Below are positions 1-8,392 of a stretch of DNA of 40,319 nt, piece after piece. Positions within the stretch are counted from its first letter, which is position 1, and every line of letters starts with the position of its first letter. The notes beneath the pieces were generated by a model, which was not told the DNA's origin, made no database searches, and was given only the letters and a program-made list of their open reading frames with translations. Origin of the DNA: an uncultured Clostridia bacterium (lineage in GTDB: Bacteria; Bacillota; Clostridia; Christensenellales; UBA1242); contig CANPWN010000007.1 of NCBI GenBank assembly GCA_947584415.1, positions 1 to 40,319 on the forward strand, read 5' to 3'. The translations under genes were made by a program, and so were the position numbers.

Positions 1-2
1 AC

Positions 3-137
3 CGCGAAACAAAAGACATCTATATTGTCGCAGATGTGCTGGGTCATAAAGATGTCAACACCACCAAGCGCCATTACGCTGCAATCAGCGAAGATATGCG
101 AAAGGATGTTGCAAACAAAGTTAAAATTGGAGAGTAA
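3..137 (+). CDS. Tyrosine recombinase/integrase, C-terminal fragment (5' end outside window)
   Basis: Frame 3 reads RETKDIYIVADVLGHKDVNTTKRHYAAISEDMRKDVANKVKIGE*, containing the LGHxxxxTTxxHYA C-terminal catalytic motif of phage-integrase-family recombinases. Confidence 0.85.
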   Translation, partial: RETKDIYIVADVLGHKDVNTTKRHYAAISEDMRKDVANKVKIGE

Positions 138-456
138 CCGCGGGGACAACTAGAATTTTTGATGTATTCGGGGCCCCAAAAAATGCTTGACATTTTTTGG
201 GAGAGGAGCAGCCAAGTGAGGCCGTAAGCGATTGCGTTAGCAATCCGTCAACCGAATGCAGGCTGCGACGATGTTTTCCCCGCGTAACCCCTTTTCACAC
301 CACTGCAAGGCTTGATACCTGCGCCTTGCGACGTGGTATAAGTGTTCGCCTCATTTTCTCGCCGGGCAAAGCCCTTCCCCTCGAAAAAGAGTCTCCAAAT
401 TATAAATATCGCGGGGCAATTTGAAATTTTCTTCACAAAGATAAGACCCAAAATTA

Positions 457-484
457 AAAACCTCTGCCGATTGGCAGAGGTTTT
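457..484 (-). terminator. Rho-independent terminator of the left surface-protein gene
   Basis: AAAACCTCTGCC-AATC-GGCAGAGGTTTTT on the minus strand, directly after the stop codon (483-485). Confidence 0.85.
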
Positions 485-3251
485 ATATTGCGCTTGATGT
501 TGCTTTAAAATTTTTGTTTGTTAAATATGTTTCAACAGAAGTGGTTGTGACATTGCTGCTAGCCCACAAAAACCATTGGAGTATTGGCAGCCCTCCATTT
601 ATAGCGTCACCACATATCCATTCAGACCCTGTAAAACCAGTGTAATATGTGCTTGATCCCGAAGTTTTGATATATACCCCTGATATTTTTCTTGCAGCAC
701 CTGAACCAATGCATGTCCCAGTGATGGTTTCTCCAACTCTAATAAAATCACCAATAAAATAGGAATCAAAAATATCCAAAGTGCCTGAGTTTATAGCAAC
801 AAAAGCTGCTTGTGTGATATAGAAATCAATACCTTCCGGATGTTTTGTGCAGTCTATTGCGCAAGCACGGACAGTTAATGTTGAATTTGGTGCGACTTCA
901 CTTATTAGACCTGAAGCAACCTCAGCCTTTGTGCTTCCGCTTCTGTATATATTACTTAGCGTCACCACACCCACGCTTCTTCCAAACAACGAAGCATATG
1001 TTCTGTCTGAAATATTGAAATCAAAGAACATGATATCATGAATTGTGGCGTCTGTTATTTCATCAATAAAATAAGTTCCGGCGCTTTCCCCTTCTAGTTC
1101 AAGATTATACAAAATATAGCCTTGCCCATCAAACGTTCCGGTGAAGGTTTTAATTGTGTGAAGAACTTGGCCAGTGCAATCAATGTTGTTGTCTAAGAAG
1201 ATTTTGTCGGTTGAATTGAAAAGGCCATTGGCATTGGTGAAGTCCGACATAGCTTTTAATCCTGTGAAGTCTGTGATGTGATATGTTTCATCCGAAGCCT
1301 TGTAAATACCGGAAGAGGATGAAACAAAATTGTCAAATGTTATAATTGAACAAGTGTCATATTTTAAAGTTATGCACGGGCGAATGCCAATGTAATCAAC
1401 ATCATATGAAAAAGCCACTTGGAAATCTCCGCTCGCTTCAATAATATATGGCAAATCAAACTCTTCATAAGTTGAATTAAGATAATATTCACTATGTTTA
1501 TTTTTATACACCATAAGACGATTGGCTATAGCAAAATCTGACCCCTTCGACATTCTCACAGAATCATCAGTATATTTTGCAAACACACCTGAAGTCATGT
1601 CTTCATAAGTTGGAACATGAGCTTCTGTGACTTGGTCTGGATTAGCAGCAGTTAAATATTTTAAAAATGTTGATATCCAAGTTAATTGACAATTAGATGC
1701 TAAAATTAAGTCAGAAATAACCTTCGCTTCATTTGGCGGCACAGAAGTGTCCATCAAATACCATTTGATTGGTTCAACTCTAAACCATGTTTTTTGACCT
1801 GTGACCGCAGCTGCGCCATTACTATAAATTGAATCACTATCTACAGCATCTGCATTTCCTGAAACATATTTCTCCCCTTTAGAATTACTATATTCTGTCC
1901 AAATGTTATCACCAAATGTATATACTTTGCCAGTGGCTGCCATGGCAGCCGTGCTTATTCCTGAAGCATATGTCTGCGGATATTCCCCAAAATACGTATA
2001 ATGCAACTCATGTCCATTAACTTTTTCTGAATACCATGTAACTGATGTCTGCTCTGGTTCTGTTATTGTGACTTTGTAATTAAGTGTCAAACATGGACGA
2101 ATAGATATAGAAGAAGCAGTATCATCCACATATCCTACTTCGATAGGTCCCATAAAGCAACACCCATATAGTGTCGCTCCTGTCCCACTTATCTCTATTT
2201 CTTTTGTTATAAGCGAACGCGACATACAATTGGTTACTCCATTTCTATAGTCCGAAATACAATTTAGAAGCATTCCATGATTCGAAAGTGTAAAATCACT
2301 TGGTGAAGCCATCATTGAAGATTGTTGGGTTATATCATCATCACTAACATCAGCACTACCTTTATCTACTCCAGTTGCCCTATGTGAACGTAGATAATAA
2401 AGTCCAGAAGGGTCTGCATTTACACTATATTTATTGCGTTCATCATATGATAAAAGGTAAGCATAGTCAGATGTGTTTGTTCCACTTCCGTCTGATATAT
2501 TGCTATATGTATTGTTTTTGACTGTTTCATTTTTTATGACACTGTCTTTATATGATGAAAGTCCAGAGTCAGTAAGAAATGTGCCATTTAACCAAGTGCG
2601 AACATTGGAGCTACTCCATGAAGCATTTGTTCCAACGTGAGTTTTATTAAACGGAACATTGCTTGCAAGAGCAACATCTGAAATGACTTTTATTTCTTTT
2701 GAAGAAGTTAGGCTATTAGGATTTGTCCCATCAATTATCCACCACTTGATTGGTTCAACCTTAAACCATCTTTCTGTTCCATCTGAACCAACCATTGTCC
2801 CATCTTTAAATGTGTAATTAGAGTTAAATTTAGTTTGTTTTCCTGAAACATATTTTTGTCCGGAAAGACTATATTCTGTCCATATTGTGCTTCCCACGGT
2901 GTAAGTTTTTCCTGTTTTAGACATAGATGCCGTTGAACCAGAATAATATGTCTGAGGATAAGTGCCAAGTTCGGTGTAATAATATGTATTGCCGTTTAAA
3001 GTTTCACTTTTCCATGTTATGTTTGATGTGGTTGCCGCCTCACCAACATCTGAGATTGTGGACGGAGCGGAAGCCGTTGAAAAAAGATTTGAAATGTTTG
3101 GGAAGCAAAACATGGACAAAACAAAAGCCAAGGCGGATGAAAAAAAGATTTTCAAAAGCCCTGGCTGTTTTTGAAAATGTGGATAATTTTTAGTTAGGCA
3201 GTAAGGCTGCCCCCCCCCCCGGTGATATTTTGTTACAAAAAGTTTTTTCAT
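483..3251 (-). CDS. Large secreted surface protein: signal peptide, two DUF6273-like modules, beta-helix/GLUG-like C-terminal region
   Basis: 922-aa ORF; hydrophobic segment FFSSALAFVLSMFCFPNISNLFSTASA; two copies of the WY/KSExxNGxxxxYxxxGxYPQTY...WFKVEPIKWW module; FDGQGYILYNL beta-helix-like motif. Paralogous to 38134-40319. An N-terminal extension includes a G11 tract. Confidence 0.8.
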   Translation of the reverse strand: MKKLFVTKYHRGGGQPYCLTKNYPHFQKQPGLLKIFFSSALAFVLSMFCFPNISNLFSTASAPSTISDVGEAATTSNITWKSETLNGNTYYYTELGTYPQTYYSGSTASMSKTGKTYTVGSTIWTEYSLSGQKYVSGKQTKFNSNYTFKDGTMVGSDGTERWFKVEPIKWWIIDGTNPNSLTSSKEIKVISDVALASNVPFNKTHVGTNASWSSSNVRTWLNGTFLTDSGLSSYKDSVIKNETVKNNTYSNISDGSGTNTSDYAYLLSYDERNKYSVNADPSGLYYLRSHRATGVDKGSADVSDDDITQQSSMMASPSDFTLSNHGMLLNCISDYRNGVTNCMSRSLITKEIEISGTGATLYGCCFMGPIEVGYVDDTASSISIRPCLTLNYKVTITEPEQTSVTWYSEKVNGHELHYTYFGEYPQTYASGISTAAMAATGKVYTFGDNIWTEYSNSKGEKYVSGNADAVDSDSIYSNGAAAVTGQKTWFRVEPIKWYLMDTSVPPNEAKVISDLILASNCQLTWISTFLKYLTAANPDQVTEAHVPTYEDMTSGVFAKYTDDSVRMSKGSDFAIANRLMVYKNKHSEYYLNSTYEEFDLPYIIEASGDFQVAFSYDVDYIGIRPCITLKYDTCSIITFDNFVSSSSGIYKASDETYHITDFTGLKAMSDFTNANGLFNSTDKIFLDNNIDCTGQVLHTIKTFTGTFDGQGYILYNLELEGESAGTYFIDEITDATIHDIMFFDFNISDRTYASLFGRSVGVVTLSNIYRSGSTKAEVASGLISEVAPNSTLTVRACAIDCTKHPEGIDFYITQAAFVAINSGTLDIFDSYFIGDFIRVGETITGTCIGSGAARKISGVYIKTSGSSTYYTGFTGSEWICGDAINGGLPILQWFLWASSNVTTTSVETYLTNKNFKATSSAI
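3203..3220 (-). repeat. Homopolymeric G11 tract (C11 on + strand) in the 5' coding region; putative phase-variation tract
   Basis: + strand ...ggctgCCCCCCCCCCCggtga...; reads CAC CGG GGG GGG GGG CAG in frame on the minus strand. Confidence 0.85.
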
Positions 3252-3549
3252 TTTTCATTTTTCCTTTTTGTGGATAAATTACTTATTATTAGTATAATCG
3301 AAAGTTATAGAAAAGCAAAATAAAATGATATAAAACTACAAAAAAATGCATGCATTTTGCCAGGGCATCCCAAAAATGCCCACATTTCGGGAAGAGGTTT
3401 TTTAATTGTGAAAACAATCGTTGCCAAGTGAGATTGACAATAAAAAGAAAAAGGGCAGTCTGATGATTGTCCTTTTCCTTTTATTGTGAAGCATATCTCC
3501 TTCACAACTTTAATATGTGCGTTATTTAAAGTTTTATGCAAAATATTTT

Positions 3550-4749
3550 TTAAGTCATCCAATCACTATAAACCCCGTATCCTTTGCTTGGGTCAGACAT
3601 GAAAACATGGGTCACTGCGCCAACAAGTTTGCCGTTTTGGATGATTGGGCTGCCGCTCATCCCTTGCACAATGCCGCCTGTCAATTCCTTTAGGCGCTTG
3701 TCTTTGACACGGAACACAATACTTTTGTCGTCCGCCTTGGCTTGATATGAGGCCTTTATGATTTCAATTTCATACTCCTCTCTTATTCCGCTGACGCTTG
3801 AAACAATATAGGCTTTGCCCGGCGTTACCGACAACCTGCCGCCAAGTTTAATTGTCAAATTTGGGTCAATAAGCCCTTCCATGTCCGTAAGCGTTCCAAA
3901 CACGCCAAACTGCGTGCTTTTTTCAATTTGACCCTTTGGCGTGTCGCTCGTTAAAAAAGTGCATCTTAGTTGCCCTGGGCTATTGCGCTCGCTTTTCTCT
4001 ACGCCCAAAAGTTGACAATCAAAAACTTTGCCTTCGTCTGCCTCAACATTATTTTCGCCATCGGTTATTGCGTGGCCAAGCGCCGCAAAATAGCCGTTAT
4101 CTTTGCGGGCATATGTCAAAGTCCCCACGCCATTGACTTCATCTCGCACCCAAAGTCCAAGTTTATATTTTTGAGTGGATGCGTCTTTTTCACCTTTTAT
4201 TATCGCCTTATGCGGCTTGTTTGCCCTTAGATATGTCACCTCAAACTCGCCGTTATCACTCTCCTCAACAATTTGCTGCAAGTTTTCAAGAGAGTTAACC
4301 TTTATTCCGTTAACTTCGGTAAGCATGTCACCTTCGCGAAATTCAACATCCTTTTGCGTCCACTTTAAACCATCCTCAGTTTCAACCATCTTTTCGCTCA
4401 TCACAATTGCGCCTTTAGACGAAAGCGAAATGCCAATTGGCACGCCACCGAGATAAACCTGCTCTTCGTTCGAGCAAGTGACACGCATTTTTCTGATGGG
4501 AATAAGGCCAAAGAGTTTGAACTCTATTGTTCCCTCGCCCTTTTCACCCACCGAAACCTGTTCGGTGGTGTTCATCTTCGCTGTTACAAAACTGCCAAAA
4601 ACATGTTTTTGATTGGCAGATTCAATTTCATCATAGGTTGCAAGAAACCCCTCAGGCAAAGAAAAAATTTGCTTAAAACCAATATTTCCCACAAAAAGCA
4701 CTGCCACAAGCAGCGAAATTGTCAAAAGATAAAGCACCTTTTTTTTCAT
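3550..4749 (-). CDS. spoIVB: SpoIVB sporulation serine peptidase (PDZ + S55)
   Basis: ALGHAITDGE and VQGMSGSPIIQNGKLVGAVTHVF motifs, PDZ region, N-terminal TM; downstream of recN. ATG at 4749 (MKKKVLYL) has a GGAGG RBS and is preferred over the ORF-track start at 4785. Confidence 0.93.
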   Translation of the reverse strand: MKKKVLYLLTISLLVAVLFVGNIGFKQIFSLPEGFLATYDEIESANQKHVFGSFVTAKMNTTEQVSVGEKGEGTIEFKLFGLIPIRKMRVTCSNEEQVYLGGVPIGISLSSKGAIVMSEKMVETEDGLKWTQKDVEFREGDMLTEVNGIKVNSLENLQQIVEESDNGEFEVTYLRANKPHKAIIKGEKDASTQKYKLGLWVRDEVNGVGTLTYARKDNGYFAALGHAITDGENNVEADEGKVFDCQLLGVEKSERNSPGQLRCTFLTSDTPKGQIEKSTQFGVFGTLTDMEGLIDPNLTIKLGGRLSVTPGKAYIVSSVSGIREEYEIEIIKASYQAKADDKSIVFRVKDKRLKELTGGIVQGMSGSPIIQNGKLVGAVTHVFMSDPSKGYGVYSDWMT

Positions 4750-4794
4750 TTTGCCTCCAAAGATTAGTTTCTTTGCTTTTGGCAAAATTATTCT

Positions 4795-4817
4795 AAAAAA
4801 AGCACCTTATGGGTGCT
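4795..4817 (-). terminator. Terminator hairpin overlapping the recN stop codon
   Basis: Minus strand AGCACC-cataa-GGTGCTTTTTTT. Confidence 0.7.
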
Positions 4818-6456
4818 TTCTATCATAAAGTTCTTTGGCGTTTTTAAGCATGGTTTCAGAGATGTTATTTCCACCAATGATATGCGCAATTTCTTTGATA
4901 ATGTCGCCACCTTTAACCTCTTTAATTTCACTGAACGTGGCGTTTTCTCTGGTTGTTTTTTCAACTTTATAAAACATATCTCCAGCCGCGGCAACCTGAG
5001 GAAGATGTGTGATTGCAAGCACTTGGTCAAAACGCGAGATGTTTTTAAGTTTTTCCGCCATCATGTTGCCAACCTCACCGCTTATGCCAGCGTCTATTTC
5101 ATCAAAAAGCAGGGTTTTTTCGTCATTTTCACGAGCAAACATGTTTTTCATGGCAAGCATAATTCTGCTGCTTTCACCACCTGACGCAGTTTTGGACAAA
5201 TCTTTTAAAGCCTCGCCTTTATTGGCAGAAAAAATGAGTTTGACATCATCAAAGCCATCAAAAGAAACTTCTTTTTTCTTAAATTCGACCTCAAAGCGCG
5301 CGTTTTTCATGCCTAGGTCTAAAACCTGTCTTTCAAGACCCTCAGATATAACTTTGGCAGCCTTTTCGCGTTTGTCATGAATCTTTTGGCAGACATCTTC
5401 CGCCTTTTTCTCCAGCGAAAGAAGTTCTCCGTTAAACCTTTGAAGCATGTTTTCGCTGTCAGCAAGAAAATCAACTTCCTCTTTATATGTCTTAAGCGTA
5501 TTTAAGACTTCTTCAATGCTGCCACCAAATTTGCGTTTTAACTCGCGAATTTTATCCCGCCTTTCAGACAGCCTTTCAAGTTCTATTGGGTCTGCATCAG
5601 CATCAGCAAGAACATCCTTAACCGAACTTAAAATATCCTCCATCTCAAGTCTGGCGCTTGTCAAACGCTCATGAAGTTCGCTGACAGCGTCTATGTCGCT
5701 CAGTCTTGAAAGTTGTCTTTCGCCAGCGAGCATATTTGAAAGCACCCCGCCATTTCCATCAGTTAGCCTTACAAATTCGCCAAGTTCGTTTGTAATTCTT
5801 TCGCTTGCCTCCAAAATTTTGAGCCTTTCTTCAATTTCCTCTTCTTCGCCCTGTTTTAAGTCCGCCTTTTCTATTTCTGAAATTTGAAATTCAAGATAGT
5901 CGCGGCGGCTTTGCCTTTCTCTTTCGCTGCCACCAACGGAACTAATCTTTGACTTAATTTGTTTTATCTCATCCAAAATTTCCTTTAAATCAATCTTTTC
6001 TTGGGATATGTCACAGAACTTGTCTAGATATGAAAGATGATTTTTACTTTTAAGAATTTCCATGTTTTCATGCTGCATAAAACTGTCAACAAGCCCTTCC
6101 GCCAAACGCTTGATTGTGGTCTGCGGACACATAACCCCATTGACACGCGAAGTTGAACGCCCGTCTGATTGAAGAGTGCGAGAAATGATAAGGCTTTCAT
6201 CATCAGCCTCAATTTCATTTAAAATTTCATGCACTAAATTTGAAACCGGCTCAAATTCAGCGTCAACACGCATGCTTTGTTCGCCACTTCTTATGAGCAT
6301 CTTGTCAGTTTTCAAAGATAAAACAAATTCAAGAGCATTAAAAACAAGGCTCTTACCTGCACCAGTTTCACCCAAAATTATATTTAAGCCTTTTGAAAAT
6401 TCAATGTCTTGACTTTTGATTAAAGCCAAATTTTTTATAGATAAAGATTTGAGCAT
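4807..6456 (-). CDS. recN: DNA repair protein RecN
   Basis: 549 aa; MLKSLSIKNLALIKSQDIEFSKGLNIILGETGAGKS Walker A, TASGGESSRIMLAMK signature, LLFDEIDAGISGEVG Walker B. Confidence 0.96.
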   Translation of the reverse strand: MLKSLSIKNLALIKSQDIEFSKGLNIILGETGAGKSLVFNALEFVLSLKTDKMLIRSGEQSMRVDAEFEPVSNLVHEILNEIEADDESLIISRTLQSDGRSTSRVNGVMCPQTTIKRLAEGLVDSFMQHENMEILKSKNHLSYLDKFCDISQEKIDLKEILDEIKQIKSKISSVGGSERERQSRRDYLEFQISEIEKADLKQGEEEEIEERLKILEASERITNELGEFVRLTDGNGGVLSNMLAGERQLSRLSDIDAVSELHERLTSARLEMEDILSSVKDVLADADADPIELERLSERRDKIRELKRKFGGSIEEVLNTLKTYKEEVDFLADSENMLQRFNGELLSLEKKAEDVCQKIHDKREKAAKVISEGLERQVLDLGMKNARFEVEFKKKEVSFDGFDDVKLIFSANKGEALKDLSKTASGGESSRIMLAMKNMFARENDEKTLLFDEIDAGISGEVGNMMAEKLKNISRFDQVLAITHLPQVAAAGDMFYKVEKTTRENATFSEIKEVKGGDIIKEIAHIIGGNNISETMLKNAKELYDRKHP

Positions 6457-6464
6457 CTTTCACC

Positions 6465-6917
6465 TTAACTTAACATGTCATTTAATGAATTAACCGCCTC
6501 TGAAGCAATGACAGCGGTTGGGAAAATCAACATAAGTGTGTCGTCACCATTGACAGCGCCAGCAAGTTCAGTGATGTTAAGTTTGTCAATAAAACTTGCA
6601 AGACCTGATGCCATGCCTTTTAGCGTTTTGACAACGACCAAATTTAAAACAGCCTTAACAGAAATAACCGCCTCACGGAAGATGGATATGTATTTATTAG
6701 AAATCTGCTGCTCGTCTGAACCGACAATGGCATACTTATACTTTCCAGAAGATGTTAAGATTTTGGTAAGACCAAGTTCTTTTATATCCCTGGAAATGGT
6801 TGCCTGTGTGATTTCAAAATTGGCATTTTTAAGTTCTCTTGCAAGTTCATCTTGGGTTTCAATCTCTTTGGTTGAAATAAGTTCCAAGATTTTTGATTGT
6901 CTCGCACTCCTTGCCAT
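6465..6917 (-). CDS. argR: Arginine repressor ArgR/AhrC
   Basis: 150 aa; N-terminal wHTH (ARSARQSKILELISTKEIETQDELARELKN...TQATISRDIKELGLTKI) and C-terminal TLMLIFP domain; next to recN. Confidence 0.95.
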   Translation of the reverse strand: MARSARQSKILELISTKEIETQDELARELKNANFEITQATISRDIKELGLTKILTSSGKYKYAIVGSDEQQISNKYISIFREAVISVKAVLNLVVVKTLKGMASGLASFIDKLNITELAGAVNGDDTLMLIFPTAVIASEAVNSLNDMLS

Positions 6918-6970
6918 CTCTCCTCCGTGAAACGCTATATCCCTTTATTTTAAAGGGGAATAGGCGTTTG

Positions 6971-7062
6971 TGCATAATTATAAATTTATATTTATAACTG
7001 CATTTTTGATTATTATACAACATGATTTATAATTATGCAAGTGATTTTTGCATATTTATTCA
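6971..7062. promoter_or_regulatory. ARG-box-like operator cluster upstream of argR
   Basis: TGCATAATTATAAA (6971-6984), its exact reverse complement TTTATAATTATGCA (7026-7039), and TGCATATTTATTCA (7049-7062); all resemble the TGAATWWWTATTCA-type ARG box. Confidence 0.6.
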
Positions 7063-7201
7063 CACAATTTTTATAACAATTTGATTTTATGCAAAAATAT
7101 AAATTTGAAATTTATAAATATAAACGCTTATGCAAAGCCAAAATTGACTCGCCCGCATCAAAATTTTGGAAGCCTACTCTTTCGCCTCTACCCTAGGCAA
7201 T

Positions 7202-7225
7202 AAAAAAACCGCCAAGGTAGGCGGT
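7202..7225 (-). terminator. Rho-independent terminator after thiI
   Basis: Minus strand ACCGCC-taccTT-GGCGGTTTTTTT. Confidence 0.8.
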
Positions 7226-7243
7226 GGAATTTTATATTGTTCG

Positions 7244-8392
7244 TTATCTTTTAATTTCAACCACTTCTTCACTGGCAAGTGCCAAGCTTATAAGTGCGTC
7301 AAGGTCAAGTTGACGCTCCTCCCTTTCGGCCCTTTCAAGTTTTGGCTTGATGACGGGGTTCTTTGGCAAGAACACTGTGCAGCAGTCCTCATAAGGCAAA
7401 ATTGATGTTTCAAAAGTGTCAATATGTTTGGCGACAGAAACTATTTCCTCTTTGTCCATGGCAATACATGGTCTGAACACCGGAAGTGTTTTCACAACAT
7501 TTTCCGTGACTGTCATGCTTTGCATTGTTTGGCTTGCGACTTGTCCAAGGCTTTCACCTGTGACAATTGCGCCAAGACCTTCACGCTTTGCAATTATTTC
7601 GGCAATTCGCATCATGATGCGGCGCATGATTGTTATCATAAATTCTGGTGCGCATTTTGAGTGTATTTCTTCTTGAACCTTCGTGAAAGACACAACATGC
7701 AATTTCACTTCATTTGTGTATTCACACAACTTTTTTGCCAAGGTTTCAACTTTTTGCTTGGCCTCAAGAGAGGTGTATGGATAACTGTGAAAATGCAGTG
7801 CTTCAAGCCTTAACCCTCGTTTCGCCATAAGATAGCCGGCAACGGGGCTGTCAATTCCCCCAGACAATAGAAGTAATGCTCCGCCAGCCGTTCCAAGTGG
7901 CAGCCCGCCCTGGCATTTGATGGACTTATCAAAAAGATAGGCTTTTCCATTTTGACGGATATCCACCATAAAAACATGTTCAGGGTTATATAGGTCAACA
8001 CTTGCATTTTTATTATTGTCCAAAATAATCCCGCCCAGTTCAGCAGCGACTTGCATTGATGTCAATGGAAAACGCTTGTCACCTCTTGTGACATTGACCT
8101 TAAAACTGCCATCACATTTTATGGTTGAAAAATGTTTTTCAATTTCGCCCATGTCGGCGTCAACCTCTTCTGCCACGCTCAAAGAGGTCAAGCCAAACAC
8201 TTTGCAAAGTCTTTCAACCACTTGTTCTTCATCATCAAACCCACCAACGACAAGCCTGCCCTGCGTTTTTGTCAAAGTGAATTTCAGTCCTTCCAAACTT
8301 TTTCTTATATTATTATAAAGGGCGTTTTCAAAAATATATCTGTTTTCGCCTTTCAAAAAAAGTTCGCCAACTCTTAGCAGTATTACTTTCAT
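7244..8392 (-). CDS. thiI: tRNA 4-thiouridine synthetase ThiI
   Basis: 382 aa; THUMP-like N-terminus and PP-loop LLLLSGGIDSPVAGYLMAKRG; adjacent to a cysteine desulfurase. Confidence 0.94.
   Translation of the reverse strand: MKVILLRVGELFLKGENRYIFENALYNNIRKSLEGLKFTLTKTQGRLVVGGFDDEEQVVERLCKVFGLTSLSVAEEVDADMGEIEKHFSTIKCDGSFKVNVTRGDKRFPLTSMQVAAELGGIILDNNKNASVDLYNPEHVFMVDIRQNGKAYLFDKSIKCQGGLPLGTAGGALLLLSGGIDSPVAGYLMAKRGLRLEALHFHSYPYTSLEAKQKVETLAKKLCEYTNEVKLHVVSFTKVQEEIHSKCAPEFMITIMRRIMMRIAEIIAKREGLGAIVTGESLGQVASQTMQSMTVTENVVKTLPVFRPCIAMDKEEIVSVAKHIDTFETSILPYEDCCTVFLPKNPVIKPKLERAEREERQLDLDALISLALASEEVVEIKR

Noticed and set aside
197-424. 75-aa + strand ORF (and overlapping 248-451 minus ORF) beside the recombinase
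   Set aside because: No RBS or recognisable protein features; it coincides with a region of strong inverted repeats better explained as non-coding DNA.
3305-3562. 85-aa minus ORF downstream of spoIVB
   Set aside because: Overlaps the spoIVB stop and is built over palindromic sequence; composition is not protein-like.
4813-6412. Many long ORFs antisense to recN, pheT, valS, eno and other genes
   Set aside because: Shadow ORFs opposite well-supported conserved genes; no independent coding evidence.
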